Source: Caproicibacter sp002399225 (GTDB lineage Bacteria > Bacillota > Clostridia > Oscillospirales > Acutalibacteraceae). From it: a stretch of DNA of 9,037 bases. Each line of letters begins with the position of its first letter. Position 1 is the stretch's first letter. The notes under the pieces are model-generated. The model saw nothing but the letters and a program-made list of their open reading frames with translations, made no database searches and had not been told where the DNA came from. This document shows, one piece after another, positions 1 through 7,124 of this stretch. A program made the position numbers and the translations under genes. The stretch is taken from NCBI GenBank assembly GCA_036756705.1, contig DAIOKN010000048.1, positions 1 through 9,037 of the forward strand, given 5' to 3'.

Positions 1-2
1 CC

Positions 3-1331
3 GTAAAGATCAGCCGCCGGGAATCCGGCGCGCTTCTCAATTCTCTGATTGCCGGAGTCGTGCCGCGCGTCGGGCTTCGGCACATCGCTGTCGGACGGCA
101 GAAAGAGGTAGGCGCTTTTTTACAGGATTTATCCACAATTGAAGACGGAGGCGCGTCTTTCCGCCTTGTGACTGGCCAGTACGGCAGCGGCAAAAGCTTT
201 CTGCTTCAGATGATCCGGAATAATGCCATGGAACGGAATTTCGTTGTCGCGGATGCGGATCTTTCCCCTGAACGCAGGCTGACCGGCACGAAGGGACAGG
301 GCCTGGCAACCTATCGTGAGCTGATGCAGCATCTTTCGATTCTGACACGACCGGAGGGCGGGGCGCTGGAGGCGATTCTGCAGAAATGGATCAGTTCCCT
401 GCAGGCGGCCGTCATTCAGGAAAGCGGCTTGCATCCCGGCGATCCGGGAATGGTTGACGCCGTCAGCGGCAAAATCGCGGCGGTCATGGCAGAGCTTTCC
501 GAAATGGCCTATGGCTTTGCTTTTTCCACGGTGATCGAAGCCTACTGGCGCGGAATGAAAACCGGGCAGGAGGAACAGAAGCAGTCGGCGCTCCGCTGGC
601 TGAGAGGCGAGTACACAACAAAAACGGAAGCACGGCAGAACCTCTCGGTGGACTGCATCATCGACGACCAGAGCTGGTATGATTTTCTGAAGCTGTTCGC
701 ACTGTTCGCGGTAAAGGCGGGCTATCAGGGACTGCTCGTCTTTCTGGACGAGGGCGTCAACCTCTATAAGATTACCAATAAGCAGGCCAGAGACAGCAAC
801 TATGAAAAGATCCTGACGATCTTCAACGACACCATGCAAGGCAAAGCTCGGTACATTGGCGTTTTCATGAGCGGAACGCCGCAGTTTGTCTATGACGAAC
901 GCAGAGGCTTGTTCAATTATGAAGCACTGCGTTCCCGCCTGGCGGACAATCAGTTCAGTGCAAGCGGCTATACCGATTATTCCGGACCGGTGATCAAGCT
1001 CAACCAGCTGACCCCCGAGGAAATCTATCTTCTGCTGGAACGCCTTTGCGAGCTTCACAGCTGCCATTACAATTATACCTGCCCGCTTGGGCAGCGGGAG
1101 CTTACCACGTTTCTGAATGCGGTCGTTTCCCGTATGGGAGCGGATCAGCTCCTGACGCCCCGTGAGGTGACAAGGGACTTTCTCGGCCTTTTGAATATCC
1201 TCCATCAGAATCCGGAGCTGAGCTTCGATACTTTGGTGAATGAGAAGGGCTTTTCCGTCCAGAGCGCCGAACAGAACCCGGAAGAAGTGCCGGACAAAGA
1301 GGATGAGCTCTTCGCGGAATTTAATATATGA
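3..1331 (+). CDS. BREX BrxC/BrxD-type (DUF2791) P-loop ATPase, 5' end cut by window edge
   Basis: Predicted cytoplasmic ATPase of the BREX-system ATP-binding family, thought to power or regulate a DNA-processing or anti-phage complex; its exact role is not established. The frame is open to the left edge, so the true start lies outside. A GTG at 60 is in frame, but the codons before it read ISRRESGALLNSLIAGVVPR, which matches the conserved N-terminus of the family, so GTG60 is not the start. Numbered from GTG60, Walker A is GQYGSGKS (39-46) and Walker B is LLVFLDE (225-231), followed by a Sensor-like FMSGTPQF stretch. At least 442 codons are present, close to the full family length as I recall it, so probably only a few N-terminal residues are missing. 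The stop TGA overlaps the helicase ATG (ATGA), indicating translational coupling. The family call is confident; placement in BREX, in a TerB-linked system or as a stand-alone pair is inference. Confidence 0.85.
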   Translation, partial: VKISRRESGALLNSLIAGVVPRVGLRHIAVGRQKEVGAFLQDLSTIEDGGASFRLVTGQYGSGKSFLLQMIRNNAMERNFVVADADLSPERRLTGTKGQGLATYRELMQHLSILTRPEGGALEAILQKWISSLQAAVIQESGLHPGDPGMVDAVSGKIAAVMAELSEMAYGFAFSTVIEAYWRGMKTGQEEQKQSALRWLRGEYTTKTEARQNLSVDCIIDDQSWYDFLKLFALFAVKAGYQGLLVFLDEGVNLYKITNKQARDSNYEKILTIFNDTMQGKARYIGVFMSGTPQFVYDERRGLFNYEALRSRLADNQFSASGYTDYSGPVIKLNQLTPEEIYLLLERLCELHSCHYNYTCPLGQRELTTFLNAVVSRMGADQLLTPREVTRDFLGLLNILHQNPELSFDTLVNEKGFSVQSAEQNPEEVPDKEDELFAEFNI

Positions 1332-3508
1332 GCGGGACCGCATTCGAGCGCTACGCGCCGTTTATTCAGGAATACATCTACCGGAAACGCTGGACGGACC
1401 TGCGCGAGGTACAGGCGGAGGCCTGCTCCGCGATTCTTGACACGGACGATCACGTTATTATTGCTTCCGGCACGGCGTCGGGCAAGACGGAAGCCGCTTT
1501 TTTCCCCATTCTGACCACTCTGTACCATCACCCATCGAACTCCGTTGGCGTTTTGTATATCGGGCCGCTGAAAGCCCTGATCAATGATCAGTTCGAGCGG
1601 CTGAGCGGTCTACTGGAGGACAGCGGTATCCCGGTCTGGCCGTGGCACGGGGATGTTTCGCAGTCTATGAAGCAGCGCGCGCTGAAAGAAGCACAGGGCG
1701 TCTTGCAGATTACGCCGGAATCGCTGGAAGCCCTGCTCATGCTTCGCCCGTCAGAGGCAGCCCGCCTTTTCGGGGACCTGCGGTTTGTTGTCATCGATGA
1801 GATTCATGCCTTTATGGGAACGGACCGCGGACTACAGGTGCTGTGCCTGCTGTCCAGACTGGAAAAAATCGTGGGCTGCCGCCCGAGGCGCGTCGGCCTG
1901 TCCGCCACGCTGAACGACTACGAACCCGCGCTCCGGTATCTGGCGGCCGGGACGGATCGCCGCGCGCAGGCCGTTGGTATCCGTCATCATGGACGCACGA
2001 TTTCCCTCTGCGCCGACAGCTTCCTCCTGCCTCACGACCCGGAAGAAGCGGAAAAGGTCATGGCGGAATACAATTCTTTTCTCTACGATAACTGCCATGA
2101 CAAAAAGTGCCTGATCTTCACGAACAGCAGAAGCAACGCCGAAAAGGTCATCGCCGACATGAAAGAGATCGCGCGCAAAAGGCAGGAAAAAGATGTTTTT
2201 TTTGTACATCACGGCAGCGTTTCCGCCGCGCTGCGGCAGGAAGCGGAAGCCGCCCTGCGCGACCGGGAAGGCCCGACCGTCGCCGCAGCCACGCTGACGC
2301 TGGAGCTGGGTATCGACATCGGAGATCTGGATTCCACCATACAAATCGGCGCGCCTTACTCCTGCACCAGCTTTGTCCAGCGTCTGGGACGTTCCGGTCG
2401 GCGCAGCGGAAAATCGCAGATGATGTTTCTGGAACTGCTGGAGCCGTCGGAGCGGAATGTTTTTGAACAGCTGCCATGGACGCTTCTACGGGCGATTGCC
2501 ATCATTCAACTTTACCTCGAGGAAAGCTGGGTGGAGCCGTTCACCCTGAAGCCGAAGCCGTTCAGCCTTCTTGCGCATCAGACGCTAAGCACCTTGATGA
2601 CCTACGGAGAGCTCAGTCCGCCGGAACTGGCCCGGAGCGTCCTGCTTCTTCCCGCCTTCCGTGAGACGATCACCCAAGAGGAATACAGGCTGATTCTTCG
2701 CTATATGATCGCTGAGGATTACCTGCAGCGTGTGGAAAACGGGGCAATTATCGTAGGTATCCGTGGCGAGCGGATTACCAACCATTATTCATTCTACGCT
2801 GTTTTTCAGGATGAACAGGCTTACCATGTGCAAAGCAAGGAAGGAGAAATCGGCACTCTGGACAGCTGCCCGACAGCGGGAGAGGTTTTCGTTTTGGCCG
2901 GACGAACTTGGAAAACGCTTGATGTCGATATGGAGCGGAAAATCGTATATGTCACCCCGGTGAGAAACAACCGGATTCCCAGCTGGAACGGAAGCGGAGG
3001 GCATATCCACACCAAGATCGTTCAGAGAATGAAAAAAGCTCTGGAAGAAGACGTCTGCTATCCGTACCTGACACCCAGGGCGCAAAAGGTGCTGGAAGCC
3101 GCCCGCTCTCTGGCAAGAAAGTCCGGTATGCTGGAAAGCAGCATCCTCCCGTGCGGGGAAAACTCCTTCTATTTCTGCCCATGGGTAGGCTCAAAGACAA
3201 TGAAAACCATCAAGTGCCTGTTCAGCTGCGGACTTAAGGAGCCGCTTCAGATTTACTCCGTTTTTGGGGGCGACCATTACTTGCAAATCACAAGCGGCTT
3301 TTCAGGGGCTGAGTTTTTCCGGAGAATGGCGGAACTGTCCATTGACATGGACGACCCGGACATGGTTTTGCCGGAGGATCAAATCCCACAGGTGGACAAA
3401 TACGACGCCATGATTCCGGGAGAATTGCTTCGCAGCGCTTTTTTGCATAACGAGCTGGATCTGGAGTCGGCAATTGATATTTTGAAAGATGTGGAAACCT
3501 GCAGTTAG
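1328..3508 (+). CDS. Lhr-like DEAD/DEAH superfamily 2 DNA helicase (BrxHI-like)
   Basis: A 726-residue ATP-dependent helicase, probably acting on DNA together with the ATPase encoded just upstream. Helicase motifs in order: Q-motif-like RWTDLREVQ (21-29), Walker A SGTASGKTE (47-55), GPLKALINDQ (79-88), TPESLEALL (129-137), motif II DEIH (157-160), motif III SAT (192-194), IFTNSR (263-268), ATLTLELGIDIG (321-332) and motif VI QRLGRSGRR (351-359). The region after about residue 380 has the winged-helix and Lhr-core-like pattern, with a conserved-looking AGRTWKTLDVD and a PSWNGSGG segment. All ATPase motifs are intact. The ATG lies in the ATGA overlap with the ATPase stop, and the nearest purine-rich tract is about 26 nt upstream, so translation probably depends on re-initiation. 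Lhr proteins act in repair; BrxHI proteins occur in type 2 BREX. Pairing with a DUF2791 ATPase favours the defence or DNA-processing variant over housekeeping Lhr (inference). Confidence 0.88.
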   Translation: MSGTAFERYAPFIQEYIYRKRWTDLREVQAEACSAILDTDDHVIIASGTASGKTEAAFFPILTTLYHHPSNSVGVLYIGPLKALINDQFERLSGLLEDSGIPVWPWHGDVSQSMKQRALKEAQGVLQITPESLEALLMLRPSEAARLFGDLRFVVIDEIHAFMGTDRGLQVLCLLSRLEKIVGCRPRRVGLSATLNDYEPALRYLAAGTDRRAQAVGIRHHGRTISLCADSFLLPHDPEEAEKVMAEYNSFLYDNCHDKKCLIFTNSRSNAEKVIADMKEIARKRQEKDVFFVHHGSVSAALRQEAEAALRDREGPTVAAATLTLELGIDIGDLDSTIQIGAPYSCTSFVQRLGRSGRRSGKSQMMFLELLEPSERNVFEQLPWTLLRAIAIIQLYLEESWVEPFTLKPKPFSLLAHQTLSTLMTYGELSPPELARSVLLLPAFRETITQEEYRLILRYMIAEDYLQRVENGAIIVGIRGERITNHYSFYAVFQDEQAYHVQSKEGEIGTLDSCPTAGEVFVLAGRTWKTLDVDMERKIVYVTPVRNNRIPSWNGSGGHIHTKIVQRMKKALEEDVCYPYLTPRAQKVLEAARSLARKSGMLESSILPCGENSFYFCPWVGSKTMKTIKCLFSCGLKEPLQIYSVFGGDHYLQITSGFSGAEFFRRMAELSIDMDDPDMVLPEDQIPQVDKYDAMIPGELLRSAFLHNELDLESAIDILKDVETCS

Positions 3509-3510
3509 TG

Positions 3511-3528
3511 CGGAGGTGTTAAAACAGT
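3511..3528 (+). promoter_or_regulatory. Ribosome binding site of the 101-residue gene
   Basis: GGAGGTG at 3512-3518 is close to the ideal Shine-Dalgarno sequence and lies 10 nt before the ATG at 3529, only 3 nt after the helicase stop. It fixes the start and coding strand of the small gene and makes it the likely third cistron of the operon. Confidence 0.75.
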
Positions 3529-3834
3529 ATGAGAACAGCAATTACTCAGGATACCTATGATGAAGTTTCACGCATTGTGGAATGCGCCTTAAGCTCTGAC
3601 ACAAAAAAGCAGGCGGAACCGTTTACAAAGCGCCTGGAGTTTTTACGTTCCTCCGGTGGATATGGGGGATATGCAAATTGTGTTTTTGGTGACTTGATCG
3701 CGTCGACAAAACGCGCGTCCGGGAAAGTGGCAGACAAGGAAAGATTGAGCAGTTTCGCACGTACTGATCTTTATAAATTGAAAAGTCAGATCAGCAATTT
3801 TGCCGATAGCAAAAATATAAATGTCAGGGATTGA
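3529..3834 (+). CDS. Small protein of unknown family (101 aa), third gene of the ATPase-helicase operon
   Basis: I do not recognise this family. The product is 101 residues, soluble-looking, with no signal peptide or membrane segment, and rich in Lys, Arg, Ser and Asp. A Gly/Tyr-rich turn, SSGGYGGYANC (about 41-51), separates an N-terminal segment that looks helical (DTYDEVSRIVECAL) from a second one ending ERLSSFARTDLYKLKSQ. It starts 20 nt after the helicase stop, has a strong ribosome binding site, and is followed after 9 nt by a hairpin terminator, so it is probably co-transcribed as the last operon gene. A frameshifted second copy lies at 6782-7053 in the same orientation. An accessory subunit or regulator, or an unrelated small mobile gene, are both possible; no function is assigned. 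The minus strand is also open here, but it has no comparable start signals. Confidence 0.7.
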   Translation: MRTAITQDTYDEVSRIVECALSSDTKKQAEPFTKRLEFLRSSGGYGGYANCVFGDLIASTKRASGKVADKERLSSFARTDLYKLKSQISNFADSKNINVRD

Positions 3835-3847
3835 CGTACAGGCAAAA
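3597..3847 (+). repeat. Direct repeat, copy 1 (intact gene side)
   Basis: This segment is repeated at 6818-7066 in the same orientation, with about 80% identity by eye. Identity is highest in a 48-bp block at 3705-3752 and runs past the stop codon through GATTGACGTACAGGCAAAA, after which the two flanks, including the terminator hairpins, become unrelated. The pair brackets the Ca2+ ATPase gene. Confidence 0.75.
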
Positions 3848-3871
3848 CGAACGCATAATGCGTCCGTTTTT
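3844..3871 (+). terminator. Rho-independent terminator between convergent genes, probably bidirectional
   Basis: The stem AAAACG-A-ACGCAT pairs with ATGCGT-C-CGTTTT around a single A, giving 12 paired bases with one A/C mismatch. On the plus strand it ends in TTTTT; on the minus strand the flanking A-run gives a T-run. It lies 9 nt after the stop of the small gene and 39 nt beyond the stop of the convergent Ca2+ pump, so it can serve both. Confidence 0.75.
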
Positions 3872-3910
3872 ACCGGGGATTTGGATACAACAAGCAAAAT
3901 TGTTTTAATC

Positions 3911-6547
3911 TTAAGTTGTTTTTCCGAAATGCCTTTGAATGAGTTTAACTACTTCAACCATTGGAATGATGAGAAAAGCAAGACCCATGGCAGTCATATA
4001 CTCCACAAATGAAATTGAGGTAAATCCAAAGGCGTTCACCAAGAACGGAACATAAATAACGACTGTCGTCAGAATGAGCGCAAGCGCAGCGCCACACCAA
4101 AGCCAGATATTCTGGCCTTCCAGCTTAAAAATTGAACCCCGGCGGGAACGCATATTAAAGGACTGAAAAATTTCAGCCATTGACATGGTGAGAAATGCCA
4201 TTGTCATGCCATCCGGGCTATTGGTGATCTCCCAAGCACCCGCTTCCATGCGGTGACCAATGAAGTACGCCGCTAAGATCAGAATAGTGACAAATACGCC
4301 CTGATAAAGGACATCAATCCCGACGCCACCGGAGAAGAGGCCTGCTTTCGCATTGCGCGGGCGCTTTTTCATGGCATCCGGCTCCCCGCGTTCCATGCCG
4401 AGCGCCAGCGCGGGGAAACTATCGGTAATCAAATTGATCCAGAGAATGTGAGCTGGCTTCAGCAAGGTAAAGCCAAGCAAGGTAGCCAGGAAAACGCCAA
4501 GGACCTCGCTTAAATTGGATGAAAAAAGGAACTGAATCGCTTTGCGGATATTGGCATAGATTTTCCGCCCCTCCTCGACGGCCGAAACGATTGTCGCAAA
4601 GTTGTCATCCGCAAGGATCATATCCGCAACATTTTTTGTCACATCGGTACCGGTGATACCCATCCCGACGCCGATGTCCGCAGCCTTTATACTTGGCGCG
4701 TCATTGACTCCGTCCCCCGTCATGGCTGTGACTTTCCCGCAGCGTTTCCATGCATTTACGATCCGCACCTTATGCTCCGGCTGTACGCGTGCATAAACGT
4801 TGTATTTTCCAATGACGCGATCCAGTTCCTCATCTGACAGAGAATCCAGTTCCTGCCCCATGATTGCCTGGGAACGGTCTTTGAGAATTCCCAAGTCCTT
4901 TGCAATGGCAATTGCAGTATCAATGTGGTCTCCGGTAATCATGACGACACGGATTCCGGCTTCCCTGCATTTTTCAACTGCCGCCTTGGCCTCGGGCCGA
5001 ACGGGATCAATCATGCCGTACATTCCAAGAAAAACCATATCATTCTCAAGCTCTTTGGGCTCAAAGCTGCCCGGCTTTTCAGGGAAATCCCTATAAGCAG
5101 CGGCGAGGACACGCAACGCCTTGTCCGCCATCTCCTTATTTTGACGCCGGATTTTATCTTTTTCATCCTCCGTGAGTGCCACTACTCCGTTTTCGGTACA
5201 GATCCGGGTGCAACGGCGAAGAATTTCATCCGGTGCCCCTTTGGTATACTGGACATAACCGGTTTCCGCTGCATGGACTGTCGACATCATTTTCCGCATG
5301 GAATCGAATGGTGCTTCGCCCACACGCGGCCATAATTTTTTGAGCTTATTTTTATTGAGGGATATTTTGTTCGCATAATTAACCAAGGCACACTCTGTTG
5401 GCTCACCTACCGCAGAGCCTGTTTCTTCATCGAGCTCCGCGTCCGAACAAAGGCACATCGCCGTGCCGAGCTTCTCCGCGTCAGCGCCGTAGGAATCCAC
5501 CACGGTCATCTTGTTTTGTGTAAGCGTTCCGGTTTTATCCGAGCAAATGACTTGGGCACAGCCAAGCGCCTCCACTGCTGTCAGGCGGCGGATAACAGCA
5601 TTCTTTTTCGACATCTTGGTCACGCCGATCGAAAGAACGATTGTGACTACGGCCACAAGACCCTCCGGAATTGCCGCAACCGCCAAACTGACAGCTAGCA
5701 TAAAAGTGTTCAGGACAACGAGAGTGGAAAACGCCCCCGCTTTGATGAGCCCAATTACAAAAACAATCACGCAGATTCCCAGTACGGCCCAAGTCAATAT
5801 CTTAGACAGCCCCGCGAGTTTTAATTGCAGCGGTGTTGCCTCCTCTTTTGACTGAATCAGTGCATCCGCGATTTTACCCATTTCCGTCTGCATGCCAGTG
5901 CCGCAGACAACTGCGACGCCGCGTCCATAGACAACAGAACTGCCCATGTAAACCATATTTCTGCGGTCGCCCAATGGAATTTCCTGCCCATTTGCGTCAA
6001 GCGAATCCGACGTTTTTTCCACTGGAACAGATTCGCCAGTAAGTGCGGATTCCTCCACCTTCATGGATGCACACTCTATAATCCGCGCGTCGGCAGGGAC
6101 TGAATCCCCTGCCTCGAGACGGATAATATCACCAGGAACGAGTTCCTCGCTCTTCACAACTATTACTTTTCCATCCCGCAACACCTTTGAGGTAGCTGCT
6201 GTCATTGTCTTCAGAGCGTCGATAGCCTTTTCGGCCTTATTCTCCTCAACAACGCCAAGTACAGAGTTCAGCACGACAACGAACAGGATAATAAACACAT
6301 CTGCAAAAGATTCGCCTGCATAGGCAGATGTGATACCAGAAAGAATTGCGGCTGCCAGCAAGACAAGGATCATTGGATCGGCAAGTTGTTTCAGGAAGCG
6401 GGCGAACAGGCTTGTCTTTTTTTCTTCCGCAAGCTTATTTTTACCATACGTTCCAAGCCGTTTTTCCACCTCAGACGCTCTAAGTCCGCTCTCCGAAGAC
6501 TGAAGCGCTTTCATAACCGCTTGCTTTTCCTGAAAATAGTATTTCAT
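3911..6547 (-). CDS. P2-type Ca2+-transporting ATPase (PacL/PMR1/SERCA-like)
   Basis: Integral membrane pump that exports Ca2+ using an aspartyl-phosphate cycle. The 878-residue protein has an N-terminal cation-ATPase domain, then TGES actuator motif (170-173), the TM4 ion-site motif PEGL (294-297), the phosphorylated Asp in DKTGT (D337), KGAPDE in the nucleotide domain (436-441), TGD (538-540) and TGDGVNDAP (610-618). Calcium-site residues of the SERCA pattern are present: N678 and E681 in TM5 (SSNLSEVLG), and N705, T708 and D709 in TM6 (NLITDSFPALALG). About ten hydrophobic segments are visible in the usual 2+2+6 arrangement. The start chosen is ATG 6545-6547, with AAAGGAG at 6558-6564 on the minus strand; an upstream in-frame TTG (6616) has no such site. 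It is monocistronic and convergent with the first operon. The P2A class is sure; Ca2+ rather than Mn2+ specificity is inferred from the ion-site residues. Confidence 0.92.
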   Translation of the reverse strand: MKYYFQEKQAVMKALQSSESGLRASEVEKRLGTYGKNKLAEEKKTSLFARFLKQLADPMILVLLAAAILSGITSAYAGESFADVFIILFVVVLNSVLGVVEENKAEKAIDALKTMTAATSKVLRDGKVIVVKSEELVPGDIIRLEAGDSVPADARIIECASMKVEESALTGESVPVEKTSDSLDANGQEIPLGDRRNMVYMGSSVVYGRGVAVVCGTGMQTEMGKIADALIQSKEEATPLQLKLAGLSKILTWAVLGICVIVFVIGLIKAGAFSTLVVLNTFMLAVSLAVAAIPEGLVAVVTIVLSIGVTKMSKKNAVIRRLTAVEALGCAQVICSDKTGTLTQNKMTVVDSYGADAEKLGTAMCLCSDAELDEETGSAVGEPTECALVNYANKISLNKNKLKKLWPRVGEAPFDSMRKMMSTVHAAETGYVQYTKGAPDEILRRCTRICTENGVVALTEDEKDKIRRQNKEMADKALRVLAAAYRDFPEKPGSFEPKELENDMVFLGMYGMIDPVRPEAKAAVEKCREAGIRVVMITGDHIDTAIAIAKDLGILKDRSQAIMGQELDSLSDEELDRVIGKYNVYARVQPEHKVRIVNAWKRCGKVTAMTGDGVNDAPSIKAADIGVGMGITGTDVTKNVADMILADDNFATIVSAVEEGRKIYANIRKAIQFLFSSNLSEVLGVFLATLLGFTLLKPAHILWINLITDSFPALALGMERGEPDAMKKRPRNAKAGLFSGGVGIDVLYQGVFVTILILAAYFIGHRMEAGAWEITNSPDGMTMAFLTMSMAEIFQSFNMRSRRGSIFKLEGQNIWLWCGAALALILTTVVIYVPFLVNAFGFTSISFVEYMTAMGLAFLIIPMVEVVKLIQRHFGKTT

Positions 6548-6557
6548 AATGTCAGTA

Positions 6558-6564
6558 CTCCTTT
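6558..6564 (-). promoter_or_regulatory. Ribosome binding site of the Ca2+ ATPase
   Basis: On the minus strand the sequence reads AAAGGAG, 10 nt before the ATG at 6547. It decides the start in favour of the MKYYFQEKQ form over the 23-residue longer frame beginning with TTG. Confidence 0.7.
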
Positions 6565-6661
6565 GAGAAAATTGTAAGCAACAAAAAAACCCACCTACAA
6601 CACGCCGCGATACCAATCAATGGAAACGCAGCAAATGTTGTACATGAGTCTCGTTCATTAA

Positions 6662-6700
6662 GATATGTCAGGCCAGATCGACCGTGTATGTTGACATATC
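6662..6700. promoter_or_regulatory. Widely spaced perfect inverted repeat, candidate operator upstream of the Ca2+ ATPase
   Basis: GATATGTCA (6662-6670) and TGACATATC (6692-6700) are perfect reverse complements with centres 30 bp apart, close to three helical turns. The right arm forms part of a perfect TTGACA (6691-6696) pointing right; the left arm forms CTGACA pointing left toward the ATPase. No convincing -10 box sits at 16-18 bp from either, so promoter assignment is uncertain. It could be two protein half-sites for a divergent control region, or chance. Confidence 0.35.
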
Positions 6701-6781
6701 ACACTTTCGTGCAAACTACTCCCTCAAGGGTAATTTGTTCTTGTATTAATTTCTTATACTGTACCGCTTAATTTTGTTTTT

Positions 6782-7053
6782 GTCAATGCTCTTGTGAAAC
6801 TGCTGTCGAAATATAATGATACCAAAAAACAAACGAAACCGTGTACAAAACGGCCGGAGTTTTTGCATTTCTCTGCAGATATGGAGGGTATGTTAATTGT
6901 GTATTTGGTGACTTGATTGCGCTGACAAAACGCGCGTCCGGGAAAGTGGCAGACAAGGAAAGATTGAGCAGCTTCGCACGTGCTGATCTTTACAAATTGG
7001 AAGGTCTGATCAGCAATTCTGCCGATAGCGAAAATGTGAACGGCGTGGATTGA
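6782..7053 (+). pseudogene. Frameshifted second copy of the 101-residue gene
   Basis: This stretch matches 3529-3834 in the same orientation. The 5' part reads in one frame (NDTKKQTKPCTKRPEFLHF against SDTKKQAEPFTKRLEFLRS). A 1-bp deletion near 6871-6879 then shifts the frame; the original frame hits TGA at 6914-6916, while the rest continues in the next frame (YGGYVNCVFGDLIALTKRA onward) to a TGA at 7051-7053 that aligns with the stop of the intact gene. No start codon with a ribosome binding site is found at the 5' end, where similarity fades. Several replacements change residue type (Phe to Ser, Lys to Glu twice, Gln to Leu), as expected after loss of function. A short product from GTG 6841 cannot be excluded, but it would lack about a third of the protein. 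Confidence 0.7.
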
Positions 7054-7066
7054 CGTACAGGCAAAA
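6818..7066 (+). repeat. Direct repeat, copy 2 (pseudogene side)
   Basis: Partner of 3597-3847. The perfect 48-bp block lies at 6924-6971. The gap between the two copies is about 3 kb and contains only the Ca2+ pump and its upstream region. Confidence 0.75.
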
Positions 7067-7102
7067 AGAGAAGCAGTACCTTGGGGTGCTGCTTCTCTTT
7101 TT
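7063..7102 (-). terminator. Strong hairpin terminator after the Mrp fusion gene, probably bidirectional
   Basis: AAAAAGAGAAGCAG (7063-7076) pairs perfectly with CTGCTTCTCTTTTT (7089-7102), and ACC/GGT can extend the stem inside the loop. It lies 22 bp beyond the stop of the minus-strand Mrp fusion gene and ends in a T-run in that direction. It also ends in TTTTT on the plus strand, just after the pseudogene copy. Confidence 0.85.
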
Positions 7103-7124
7103 ACAAGAAATTGATTATTGCTTT

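Larger units (their letters stand above)
6548..6781. other. Leader and control region of the Ca2+ ATPase, no gene
   Basis: Together with the pseudogene this is the only stretch over 300 bp without an intact gene (6548-7124). It is AT-richer than the flanking genes and holds the ATPase ribosome binding site, a run of seven T on the minus strand (6584-6590), the inverted repeat at 6662-6700 and a short palindrome CCCTCAAGGG (6721-6730). TATACT at 6755-6760 resembles a -10 box, but no -35 box is suitably spaced. I see no tRNA, riboswitch or transposon end. Confidence 0.5.

Noticed and set aside
60..62. GTG as the start of the BrxD-like ATPase
   Set aside because: The frame stays open to the window edge and the 19 codons before it match the conserved N-terminus of the family, so the real start is outside the window.
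129..1343. A 404-codon open frame on the minus strand across the ATPase gene
   Set aside because: It lies entirely opposite a gene with clear Walker motifs, has no recognisable domain and no ribosome binding site I can see. Long antisense frames are common in GC-rich codon usage.
6548..6616. A 23-residue N-terminal extension of the Ca2+ ATPase
   Set aside because: It would start at TTG without a ribosome binding site, whereas the ATG at 6547 has AAAGGAG at good spacing and gives the usual N-terminus of the family.
6721..6730. CCCTCAAGGG as a MerR-type operator
   Set aside because: The palindrome has only four paired bases per arm and is not set between -35 and -10 boxes; no MerR-family gene is present in the window.
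6735..6760. Plus-strand promoter TTGTTC / TATACT before the pseudogene
   Set aside because: The spacing is only 14 bp and the -35 match is weak, so it is not listed as a promoter.
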